Assembly (NCBI RefSeq): GCF_013185185.1
Contig: NZ_JAAZWE010000003.1
Coordinates: forward strand, 496,001-560,000
From: Saccharibacillus endophyticus
Lineage (GTDB): Bacteria; Bacillota; Bacilli; Paenibacillales; Paenibacillaceae
DNA: 64,000 nt
Direction: 5' to 3'
Position 1 is the first letter of the stretch, and the number at the start of each line of letters is the position of its first letter. The notes beneath the pieces are model-generated. The model had not been told where the DNA came from, did no database searches, and saw only the letters and a program-made list of their open reading frames with translations. Both the position numbers and the translations under genes were made by a program. This document shows, one piece after another, positions 1 to 7,032 of this stretch.

Positions 1-701
1 CGCCTAAGTTCGACCGTATCGCCGCATTCCTGGAACTGCATATCGAGCAGGGCAACTTCTTGGAAAACACGGGCAAAAAGGTGGGCGTGGTCAACGCGAT
101 CGTGGGTCAAAAACGATACACGGTCATCCTCAAAGGCGAAGCCAACCATGCAGGCACCACATTGATGGAATATCGCAAAGATACCGTCGAGTGCATGGCC
201 TGGATCATCACGCAAAGCATCGACAAAGCCAAAGCCGAAGGCAGTCCGCTTGTCTTGACATTCGGTCGGGTCGAGCCTAAGCCGAATACGGTGAATGTCG
301 TTCCCGGGGAGACACTGTTCTCCATAGACTGCCGCCACACCGATGCGCAAACGCTGGATCGTTTCACGCTTGAGATCGAAGAGGACATGCGGGCGATCGC
401 CGCGAAAATGGGCATACAGATCGAGATCGACAAATGGATGGACGAGGCTCCGGTTCCGATGGACGCCCGGATCATCGAGACGATCGAGAGCGTATGCAAA
501 GACAGCGGCCTGAGCTACCAAGTCATGCACTCCGGTGCCGGACACGATTCGCAGATTTTCGCGCCTCGCGTGCCGACAGGCATGATCTTCGTTCCTTCCG
601 TAGGCGGAATCAGCCACAACCCTGCGGAACACACCGAAGCGGAAGATATTCAACAAGGCGTACAGGCTTTGGCCGAAACGTTGAAGCGTTTGGCGTACTG
701 A
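1..701 (+). CDS. allC: Allantoate amidohydrolase, 3' part
   Basis: The gene is cut by the left edge; the reading frame starts at base 3 and about 232 residues are visible of a usual 410 or so. It is an M20-family zinc amidohydrolase of the allantoate amidohydrolase/N-carbamoyl amino acid hydrolase group. The ELHIEQG motif lies just inside the edge, and the C-terminal GAGHD and GGISHNPAEH motifs supply conserved metal and substrate residues. On sequence alone ureidoglycolate hydrolase or a carbamoylase is possible. The allantoin permease and allantoinase immediately downstream make hydrolysis of allantoate to ureidoglycine, CO2 and ammonia the best reading. The stop is TGA at 699-701. Confidence 0.85.
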   Translation, partial: PKFDRIAAFLELHIEQGNFLENTGKKVGVVNAIVGQKRYTVILKGEANHAGTTLMEYRKDTVECMAWIITQSIDKAKAEGSPLVLTFGRVEPKPNTVNVVPGETLFSIDCRHTDAQTLDRFTLEIEEDMRAIAAKMGIQIEIDKWMDEAPVPMDARIIETIESVCKDSGLSYQVMHSGAGHDSQIFAPRVPTGMIFVPSVGGISHNPAEHTEAEDIQQGVQALAETLKRLAY

Positions 702-760
702 TCGCCCGCATTTGTACCCCGTTCCTTGATAAGCCATACGAATATCGGTACATGTCTACA

Positions 761-801
761 TTTTAATCAAGCAGACCGTTCCGTTCTCTGCTTGATTAAA
801 A
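761..801. promoter_or_regulatory. 15-bp inverted repeat, likely operator
   Basis: TTTTAATCAAGCAGA (761-775) and its exact complement (787-801) flank an 11-nt loop. The polarity is wrong for an intrinsic terminator on either strand, because T precedes and A follows the stem. The right arm overlaps the proposed -35 of the permease promoter. A repressor or activator site for the allantoin genes is therefore the likelier reading; an mRNA structure after allC is the alternative. Confidence 0.5.
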
Positions 802-829
802 GACACCATCACTTATTAAAGCGCTTACA
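792..829 (+). promoter_or_regulatory. Permease-allB promoter with cre-like site
   Basis: A plausible sigma-A promoter has TTGATT at 792-797, a 16-nt spacer and TATTAA at 814-819. The sequence TTAAAGCGCTTACA at 816-829 fits the CcpA cre consensus at most positions and overlaps the -10. This suggests carbon catabolite repression of allantoin uptake and opening. The call rests on sequence match only. Confidence 0.5.
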
Positions 830-882
830 TTTTATTTGGCGCGGGAAAAAGCTCGGAAATAAGGGTCTAGGAGAGTTGCGTT

Positions 883-2367
883 TTGCTAAATATAGAGAAT
901 GAAATACCGGAAAACGACGTGGATACCTACCGGAAACGCGGGTATGAAAACGAAGACGTACTACCGAAAACTCAAGATAAAAGAAATATGGGACCTATGA
1001 ATTTCTTTACGCTTTGGATGGGCTCCATTCACAATATTCCCAATTACGCGGCGGTCGTCGGTTATTTGCTGCTGGGGCTTTCGCCGCTCAATACGATGCT
1101 CGCCGTCCTTCTGGGAGGGACGGTCGTTGCCTTCTTCCTGTACTTCAACGGCCGTCCGGGAACGAAGTACGGCATTCCGTTTTCCATGCAGCTTCGCTCG
1201 ACTTACGGAAGCAAAGGCGCCAAGCTGCCCGGCTTTCTGCGCGGCGGCGTGGCAGCGATCGCCTGGTTCGGCGTTCAGACCTACGTGGGGGCGGCAGCGC
1301 TGACGATCCTGATCGGAAAAATCTGGCCCGCATATTTACAAATCGGAGCCGGGAATGATATTCTCGGAATCTCCGTTCCCGAGTTGATCAGCTTCGTCCT
1401 TTTTTGGGCGGCTAACATGGCGATCGGCTTAGGCGGGGGAGGCATTCTTAACAAGTTTACCGCGGTATTAAGTCCGATTATTTACATCGTTTTTGGCGGA
1501 ATGACGATTTGGGCGATCAATGCGGGCGGCGGGTTGGGAGCGATCTTCTCTTACGAAATGTCGCAAACGCCTTCCGTAAATCCCGTCTTCGGTTATCTGA
1601 TCATCATCGCTTCCGTGCTTGCCGTCTGGGCCGCGCCGGGCGTCAGCGTCGGAGATTTCACGCAGAACGCCAAATCGCAAAAAGCGCAGGCGGTCGGGCA
1701 GATCGGAAGCTTGGTCTTCGGTTATCTCGTGTTCGCGATCATGGCGGTCGTCATCGTAATCGGGGGAACAATCCGTTACGGGGAGCCGACATCCGGCAAC
1801 GGGGTGCTTGATTTCATTAACCAATGGGATAGCCTTCCCGCTATTTTGTTGGCGACGCTCGTGTTTTTGATGACTACGATTTCCACGAATGCGACAGGGA
1901 ACATCATTCCGGCCGCCTATCAACTGACGGCGTTGTTCCCGAAATTCGTTAATTACCGTAAGGGGGTGATGATCGCCGGAATCATCAGCGTGCTCATCAT
2001 GCCGTGGCGCTTCATGTCCGGCGGCAGCGGCATCATCGTATTTTTAAATGCGATCGGGGCATTGCTTGGTCCGATTGCGGGTGTTATGATTGCTCATTAT
2101 TACTTTGTTCAAAAACAAGTAATCGATTTGGACCAGTTATATTACGACGTCCATAATCAGGGCAAACAGAAAAGCGCGTATAACGGAATCAACTACAAAG
2201 CCTATGCGGCGACTCTTGCCGGATTGTCGTTGGCCTTGAGCGGTCAGTTCATTCCGGTCTTATCTTTCATGTCCGATATCGCCTGGATAGCCGGCTTCAT
2301 GTCCGCGTTCGCGCTCTACCTTGCCTTGATCAAAGCATCATCGAAAAAAGCTTTTGCCGACAATTGA
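883..2367 (+). CDS. pucI: Allantoin/purine permease, NCS1 family
   Basis: This 494-residue NCS1-type secondary transporter probably imports allantoin by proton or sodium symport. The N-terminal stretch with NFFTLWMGSIHNIPNY (about residues 46-61) is typical of the family, and about twelve hydrophobic segments follow. The TTG start at 883 is supported by AGGAGAG at 868-874. It lies directly ahead of allB (21 nt), so the two are probably cotranscribed from the promoter at 792-819 and under cre control. Cytosine or another purine derivative cannot be excluded as substrate from sequence alone; the context favours allantoin. Confidence 0.82.
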   Translation: MLNIENEIPENDVDTYRKRGYENEDVLPKTQDKRNMGPMNFFTLWMGSIHNIPNYAAVVGYLLLGLSPLNTMLAVLLGGTVVAFFLYFNGRPGTKYGIPFSMQLRSTYGSKGAKLPGFLRGGVAAIAWFGVQTYVGAAALTILIGKIWPAYLQIGAGNDILGISVPELISFVLFWAANMAIGLGGGGILNKFTAVLSPIIYIVFGGMTIWAINAGGGLGAIFSYEMSQTPSVNPVFGYLIIIASVLAVWAAPGVSVGDFTQNAKSQKAQAVGQIGSLVFGYLVFAIMAVVIVIGGTIRYGEPTSGNGVLDFINQWDSLPAILLATLVFLMTTISTNATGNIIPAAYQLTALFPKFVNYRKGVMIAGIISVLIMPWRFMSGGSGIIVFLNAIGALLGPIAGVMIAHYYFVQKQVIDLDQLYYDVHNQGKQKSAYNGINYKAYAATLAGLSLALSGQFIPVLSFMSDIAWIAGFMSAFALYLALIKASSKKAFADN

Positions 2368-2388
2368 AATCAACGGGAGGAATAAAGA

Positions 2389-3756
2389 ATGGCATACGAT
2401 TTGGTAATCAAGAACGGACTGGTTATTTTGGATAGCGGTGAAGTGAAGACGGATGTTGCCATTCAAAACGGCGTCATCGCCGCGATCGGCTCCGATCTGG
2501 AAGGTTCGAAAGTCATCGACGCCGCAGGCTTGATCGTAAGTCCCGGCATGATCGACGCCCACGTGCATATTTCCGAACCGGGCGGCGAACACCGCAAAGA
2601 CTGGGAAGGATACACGACCGGAACGGCTTCTGCCGCAAAAGGCGGAGTCACTTCGTTCCTCGAAATGCCTTTGAACCAGGTTCCTGCAACGACGGACGGC
2701 GAATCGCTGCAAATCAAATATGATGCCGGTCAAGGAAAACTGAGATCGGACGTCTACTCGTACGGCGGCCTGGTTCCTTACACGTTGAAAAAAGGCGGCA
2801 TTCAAGAGCTGGATGCGGGCGGCGTTATTGCTTATAAATGCTTTATGGCGACTTGCGGCGACCGTTCGATCGACGGAGACTTCATGAACGTCGACGACTA
2901 CTCCCTGTACGAAGGCATGAGACAAATCGCGAAGACGGGTAAAATCCTCGCGATCCATGCGGAAAACAGCCCGATCACGGACCGTCTGGGCGAGATCGCT
3001 TACGCAAACGGCGAAACGACGCTGAAAGCTTACGTGGCGACGCGTCCGGTATTCACCGAAGTCGAGCCGATCCAACGCGCGATCCTGTTCGCCAAAGAAA
3101 CGGGATGCCGCATCCACATCTGTCACGTCGCTTGTCCGGAAGGCGTGGAAGCCGTGACTCGCGCCCGTCAAGAAGGCGTAGACGTGACGTGCGAAACTTG
3201 CACGCACTATCTGTATTTCCAAACGGACGAGCTGGACTCGATCGGCCCGGTCGTCAAATGCTCGCCTCCGATCCGCGACAAAAAAGCGCAAGACGGACTG
3301 TGGGAAAAAGTCATGAGCGGAGAAATCCTGTTCGTCACGTCCGACCACTCCCCGTGCACGCCTGACCTGAAAGACAAAGAAAACGCGTTCGACGCATGGG
3401 GCGGCATTTCCGGCCTGCAAAACAACGTCGACGTCATCTTCGACGAAGGCGTGCAAAAACGCGGCATGTCCCTGAAAGCTTTCGCCGACGCGATCGCGAC
3501 CAACGTCGCCGACCGCTTCGACATCGCCAACAAAGGACGCATCAGCGTAGGCAAAGACGCGGACATTATCCTGATCAAGCCGAACGCGCCGTACACGCTT
3601 CAAGCCGAGCAGCTGGAATACCGCAACAAAATCAGCCCGTACATCGGCCGCGAGATCGGCGCCCAAATCGCGACGACCATCCTGCGCGGTCAAGTCATCT
3701 ACTCGCAGGAAACCGGCGTGACTTCCGAATTCCCGGGCCAATTCGTAAAGTGCTAA
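2389..3756 (+). CDS. allB: Allantoinase
   Basis: This cyclic amidohydrolase opens the allantoin ring to allantoate. At 455 residues it is close in length and sequence to Escherichia coli AllB. The metal site is complete: DAHVH near residue 60, the carbamylated lysine in AYKCF near 147, histidines in IHAEN and CHVAC, and the aspartate in TSDHSP near 320. The signature GGVTSFLEMPLNQ is present. The ATG at 2389 follows GGGAGG with good spacing. A strong terminator begins 7 nt after the stop, so the operon from the permease ends here. Confidence 0.93.
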   Translation: MAYDLVIKNGLVILDSGEVKTDVAIQNGVIAAIGSDLEGSKVIDAAGLIVSPGMIDAHVHISEPGGEHRKDWEGYTTGTASAAKGGVTSFLEMPLNQVPATTDGESLQIKYDAGQGKLRSDVYSYGGLVPYTLKKGGIQELDAGGVIAYKCFMATCGDRSIDGDFMNVDDYSLYEGMRQIAKTGKILAIHAENSPITDRLGEIAYANGETTLKAYVATRPVFTEVEPIQRAILFAKETGCRIHICHVACPEGVEAVTRARQEGVDVTCETCTHYLYFQTDELDSIGPVVKCSPPIRDKKAQDGLWEKVMSGEILFVTSDHSPCTPDLKDKENAFDAWGGISGLQNNVDVIFDEGVQKRGMSLKAFADAIATNVADRFDIANKGRISVGKDADIILIKPNAPYTLQAEQLEYRNKISPYIGREIGAQIATTILRGQVIYSQETGVTSEFPGQFVKC

Positions 3757-3763
3757 AAGCCGC

Positions 3764-3797
3764 AAAAACCCTCAACGGTTATCGTTGAGGGTTTTTT
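3764..3797 (+). terminator. Intrinsic terminator after allB
   Basis: A 14-bp stem (AAAAACCCTCAACG / CGTTGAGGGTTTTT) with a 5-nt GTTAT loop runs into a T tract. The A-rich left arm and T-rich right arm make it bidirectional. Confidence 0.9.
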
Positions 3798-3803
3798 AAC
3801 GTT

Positions 3804-3995
3804 GTCGGGAAAGTCACGTGGGCGCGGGAAGCGAGAAGACTGCGAGAGAAATTCGTTTCGGTCGCGTGTTGAAATCGAGAAAATTGATTTAAACTTTTAG
3901 TGGTTTTTTCTCGATTTCAAAGGCGATCGCTAACGCTCCTACACTGAATTTCTCTCTCCGTCTTCTCGCTTCCAGTTACGGTAGGTTTTCTCGAC
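3804..3995. repeat. Palindromic intergenic element, copy A
   Basis: This long imperfect inverted repeat has arms of roughly 85 bp. Shared blocks are GAAGCGAGAAGAC in the left arm and its complement near 3960-3972, GAGAGAAATTC / GAATTTCTCTC, and an inner stem TTGAAATCGAGAAAA / TTTTCTCGATTTCAA. Related copies sit at 34852-35032 and 40021-40222 (same orientation) and at 4880-5015 and 40424-40568 (reversed). It is bracketed by two terminators with the same CCTCAAC/GTTGAGG stem, which can pair with each other and so extend the structure. It contains no ORF. Confidence 0.85.
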
Positions 3996-4001
3996 ACCTT
4001 A

Positions 4002-4031
4002 AACCTCAACGCTTATTGTTGAGGTCTTTTC
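4002..4031 (+). terminator. Second CCTCAAC/GTTGAGG terminator
   Basis: The stem is CCTCAAC (4004-4010) / GTTGAGG (4018-4024) with loop GCTTATT, followed by a T-rich tail. It repeats the allB terminator stem on the far side of palindromic copy A. Confidence 0.6.
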
Positions 4032-4059
4032 TTATGTCTAAAAAAATTTAATATCAAGT

Positions 4060-4105
4060 GAAGTGACGAAGCGGAGGGAGAATTCATTCAAGGCGCTATC
4101 GAATT
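4060..4105. repeat. Half copy of the palindromic element
   Basis: GAAGCGGAGGGAGAATTC followed by a diverged arm matches the left arm of copy B at 4880, including its position after a CCTCAAC/GTTGAGG terminator and a short A-rich stretch. No matching right arm follows, so this looks like a truncated copy. The remaining bases to 4253 hold only the leader of the next gene. Confidence 0.5.
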
Positions 4106-4253
4106 GTATTTGAAATCTTTGGAGCAACAGCAAACTTAGTTCGGTTTAAATTGTTTATTTTTATGGAGTACCCTTTCAACTCGTAATCCCAGGATTACGT
4201 TTTCCTGAAATAACAATTTGGTATATTCTTGATTGTTGCCGAAAGGAGATAAG

Positions 4254-4694
4254 ATGTATAAAAAAGCTATCATATCGATGCTGTTATTGGAAATTGTGTT
4301 TTTATTTGTGCTGCAATATGTTTACGGCAATGTGTTGGATATCGGATCGTTGATCGGGCTCGCGGTACTGCTGATCTTTTTGAATCTTTTTCTGATTCAT
4401 AGGCTGAGCGGAAAACGCAAACAAGCAGTATTCGTTATTCAGATCATTCTTTTGATTTTTATACCCGTTTATTCGATGATGATGAGTCCTGCCCATACCT
4501 ACGAAAGTGCAGCAGAAAAAGTCGAGCAGAATCTAGAAAGTTCTGATAAGATCATCAAAAATCGAAAAGTGATATTGATGGAAAATGAAGATGGATCTAT
4601 AAAAAAGGGTTACCTTTTCTCGATGGAAAACAACTCGGACCCTGCTTCGTATGCTTTTAATCCATGGAACGGAGACTATCAAAAAATAGATTAG
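4254..4694 (+). CDS. Small membrane protein, unknown function
   Basis: I do not recognise this 146-residue protein. Three hydrophobic segments lie in the first 80 residues, followed by a polar domain of about 65 residues predicted outside the membrane. The start is the ATG at 4254, preceded by GAAAGGAGATAAG; the upstream in-frame TTG codons would place the ribosome-binding site inside the gene. Base composition is clearly more AT-rich than the all genes on either side. It is isolated between palindromic copies A/half copy and B, which suggests insertion into the allantoin locus. Confidence 0.7.
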   Translation: MYKKAIISMLLLEIVFLFVLQYVYGNVLDIGSLIGLAVLLIFLNLFLIHRLSGKRKQAVFVIQIILLIFIPVYSMMMSPAHTYESAAEKVEQNLESSDKIIKNRKVILMENEDGSIKKGYLFSMENNSDPASYAFNPWNGDYQKID

Positions 4695-4728
4695 CATAGA
4701 AGAGAAGCTAAATCAGGAGTTTAGGTTT

Positions 4729-4763
4729 GTCTGAAACGGACACGCTTCAGATTTGTTTCAGAC
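4729..4763. other. Short inverted repeat
   Basis: GTCTGAAAC (4729-4737) pairs exactly with GTTTCAGAC (4755-4763) around a 17-nt loop. There is no T tract, so it is not a standard terminator. Its role is unknown. Confidence 0.35.
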
Positions 4764-4823
4764 GGGCGTAAGTTTACCTTTGACTTCGGCAAAGGACTTG
4801 GAATTGATTTTTTGGAAATATGA

Positions 4824-4856
4824 AAAAAACCTCAACAGCTGTCGTTGAGGTTTTTT
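4824..4856 (+). terminator. Intrinsic terminator after the small membrane gene
   Basis: An A6 run leads into CCTCAAC, a 7-nt loop, GTTGAGG (4844-4850) and T6. It has the same stem sequence as the terminators at 3764 and 4002. Confidence 0.8.
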
Positions 4857-4879
4857 CTTACCCATAAAAAAATCGGAGC

Positions 4880-5015
4880 GAAGCGACCAGGCGGAGGGAG
4901 AAATTCAGTTTAAGACGCCTTTGAACTCGGAAAATTCCTTATTCAAATTCCAATCAACTTTTCCGAGTGAGACAGCGTCTTGAACGAATTTCTCCCGCAG
5001 CCTAGCCCTAGCTTC
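4880..5015. repeat. Palindromic intergenic element, copy B (reversed)
   Basis: This copy is the reverse complement of the copy C/D type. The outer arms are GGGAGAAATTC / GAATTTCTCCC and the inner arms are ACTCGGAAAA / TTTTCCGAGT; both pair perfectly. The middle carries GACGCCTTTGAA opposite GACAGCGTCTTGAA. It ends 2 nt before the stop codon of the minus-strand AEC gene, so it would be transcribed as that mRNA's 3' end. Confidence 0.85.
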
Positions 5016-5017
5016 GT

Positions 5018-5950
5018 TCAGAACAACAACGTAATGATCGGAATCGAAATCATCGACAACAGCGACGACAGGAACACGATCTGACTGGCGAACTTGGCGT
5101 CGTTGCCGTAATTGCCGCTGAACATCGCGACATACGACGCGGTCGGCATGGCGATCATCATGATCGGAATCACGAGCGCCGGTCCCGTCAATCCGAAGGC
5201 TTTCAAAATAAACAGCAGCGTCACCGGCACGATCAACAGTTTGAATGCGGCCGCCAGATACAGGTACTTGTTTTTGAATGCTTCCTTGATGTTGCTGCGC
5301 GACAGCATCAGGCCGATCACGATCATGGCGAGCGGCGAAGTGGCCGGGCTCATGATATGAATGACGCTATCGATCGGTTCAGGCACCGGCAGTTGGAACG
5401 CGAAGAACACGAGGCCGAACAGGATCGACAGAATGCCGGGGCTCAAAATCACCTTTTTCCAATCGAACGAAGCTTTTTCCGTCCCGTTTCGTGAAATCAG
5501 GTAAATACCGAGCGACCAGGATACGATCTCGAAGATGAATCCGGCTCCGACCACCGCGTAAAAGAGCGCCTCCGGACCGAGCAAGCTTTGAATGATCGGA
5601 TAGCCCATGAACGAAGTGTTGGAGAGCAGCAGGGCCGTCTGGAAAATGTCTCTTCGGTTATCCGGCAGCGCCAGTCGCCTGGAGAGCACCATACCGACCG
5701 TGAACATGACGACGTAACAAAAGATCATGATGCCGAGGATCAGGAAGGAGGTATGCAGGCGCTCTTGACTCATCTCCAGCTGCATCGCCGAAAAGATCGT
5801 GGCCGGCATCGTGATGTACAGCACCAGCTGCGTGATGTCTTTTTGCCCTTTTTCCGAAATCAGCTTGCTTCTTCCCGCGATAAATCCGATGACGATCAAT
5901 AAAAATAGCACGACTACCTTTTGTAGCGTCAGAAAAAAATCGATTTGCAT
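5018..5950 (-). CDS. AEC-family transporter
   Basis: This 310-residue integral membrane protein of the auxin efflux carrier/malate permease family has about ten hydrophobic segments in two halves, with the family-type GRSKLISEKGQKDI loop near the N terminus and conserved prolines in the second half. The ATG at 5950 is preferred because an AAGGAT ribosome-binding site precedes it; earlier in-frame codons overlap the upstream gene. It is the second gene of a minus-strand pair with the esterase at 5992 (41-nt gap). AEC proteins move small carboxylates or amino acids. The substrate here is unknown, but oxamate or another product of the neighbouring all genes is a reasonable guess. Confidence 0.8.
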   Translation of the reverse strand: MQIDFFLTLQKVVVLFLLIVIGFIAGRSKLISEKGQKDITQLVLYITMPATIFSAMQLEMSQERLHTSFLILGIMIFCYVVMFTVGMVLSRRLALPDNRRDIFQTALLLSNTSFMGYPIIQSLLGPEALFYAVVGAGFIFEIVSWSLGIYLISRNGTEKASFDWKKVILSPGILSILFGLVFFAFQLPVPEPIDSVIHIMSPATSPLAMIVIGLMLSRSNIKEAFKNKYLYLAAAFKLLIVPVTLLFILKAFGLTGPALVIPIMMIAMPTASYVAMFSGNYGNDAKFASQIVFLSSLLSMISIPIITLLF

Positions 5951-5991
5951 GAATAAAATCCTTCTTCCGTGTAGTATGTTCTGCGACAAAC

Positions 5992-6912
5992 TCAATCGCG
6001 ATCCAGCCACTTGATCAATTTCGAATAAACGTCCAGCCCCCATTCTTCCGTTTGGGTCCGATCGAAATCATGGTGCGTCGATTGTACCAAATGAAGCTCG
6101 CTGTCCGGAATCCATTTGTGCAGCATTTTCGATTGTCTGACCGGCACGTCGGGATCTTGATCCGCGGCGGCGAGAAAAGTCGAAGGCAGTGTCGCAAGTT
6201 GTTCTTTCGTCAGGTCGAAGTTCCGATCCGGCGGCGTATCGCCGAACAGAAGAGTAATCCAATTGCCTCGCTGCCGGGCGGCCAGGTAAAGCAGATATCG
6301 CTGTTCCGAAGGTGAGGAGGCGATCGGTTGCTGGGCAATCAAGCTCTGCATGGTCGAATCGGACACCGGAGGAAAAGCGAGAAAGTGTCGGCTCGGCACA
6401 TGGAAGCTGGCTTCGCTCAATGTGTGGTACCCGTAAAAAGCGATTACGCCGAGCGGTTTAACCGCAGCGGAAGCGTGAACGGCATAATGCAAAGCCAAAT
6501 ACCCGCCTGCCGAACGTCCCATCAGATAATGATCGGCGTTTTCAAGGCCCAATGTTCGAAAGCCCTGATCCGTGAACCATGCGATAGATCGGCTGATTGC
6601 CTCCATGATTGCCGGAAGCGGCGTCTCGGGAGCGAGCGGATAATCGAGGGTAAGCAGTCCATAGCCGTGTTCGGTCAGCATGGAGACGTAAACGCTCGGA
6701 AGATCGTCCCGGTGCCCGAAGATCAATCCGCCGCCGTGAAAATAAACAATCGTGCCTTTAGCGGGAGCACTTTTTTTACTCGGATAAAAGGTTCCCTTCA
6801 ACCGCAGCCCCTCAGGCGCGGCTATCGGAATTTCAAAGCGGTTCGCCTTTATTTCTTCATTCAGTTCAACCAGCACCTTTCCTCTGATCCTCGATCGGTT
6901 TTGTATTAACAT
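5992..6912 (-). CDS. Alpha/beta hydrolase, HSL-type esterase
   Basis: This 306-residue protein resembles hormone-sensitive-lipase-family esterases. The oxyanion-hole motif HGGG lies near residue 59, the nucleophile elbow GRSAGG near 131, an acid residue in DQDPDVP near 250 and the histidine in STHHDF near 279. No signal peptide is evident, so it acts in the cytoplasm. The start is uncertain: the ATG at 6912 has no clear ribosome-binding site, while AGAGGAAAGG occurs about 30 nt inside. It is transcribed divergently from the fused allF-allG gene and probably together with the AEC transporter. The natural ester is unknown. Confidence 0.8.
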   Translation of the reverse strand: MLIQNRSRIRGKVLVELNEEIKANRFEIPIAAPEGLRLKGTFYPSKKSAPAKGTIVYFHGGGLIFGHRDDLPSVYVSMLTEHGYGLLTLDYPLAPETPLPAIMEAISRSIAWFTDQGFRTLGLENADHYLMGRSAGGYLALHYAVHASAAVKPLGVIAFYGYHTLSEASFHVPSRHFLAFPPVSDSTMQSLIAQQPIASSPSEQRYLLYLAARQRGNWITLLFGDTPPDRNFDLTKEQLATLPSTFLAAADQDPDVPVRQSKMLHKWIPDSELHLVQSTHHDFDRTQTEEWGLDVYSKLIKWLDRD

Positions 6913-6995
6913 ATCATAAAGTATGGATGACTTTTTTATTCATAGTGCACAAAAGAATGCGCGTTTTTGGACGAATTGTTCATTTTTCACGAGTA

Positions 6996-7011
6996 TGAAA
7001 GCGGTTATACT
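6996..7011 (+). promoter_or_regulatory. cre-like site over -10 of allFG
   Basis: TGAAAGCGGTTATA at 6996-7009 matches the CcpA cre consensus closely. It overlaps TATACT at 7006-7011, the best -10 candidate for the fused allF-allG gene; no good -35 is visible. It indicates catabolite repression of this transcription unit. Confidence 0.5.
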
Positions 7012-7032
7012 AAATTCAAAAGGAGGGTTTAC

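Noticed and set aside
761..801. Terminator after allC
   Set aside because: The stem is preceded by T's and followed by A's, the reverse of an intrinsic terminator on both strands.
6967..7032. Upstream TTG start for allFG
   Set aside because: There is no ribosome-binding site before 6967, the extension overlaps the cre and -10 region, and AAAGGAGGG precedes the ATG at 7033.
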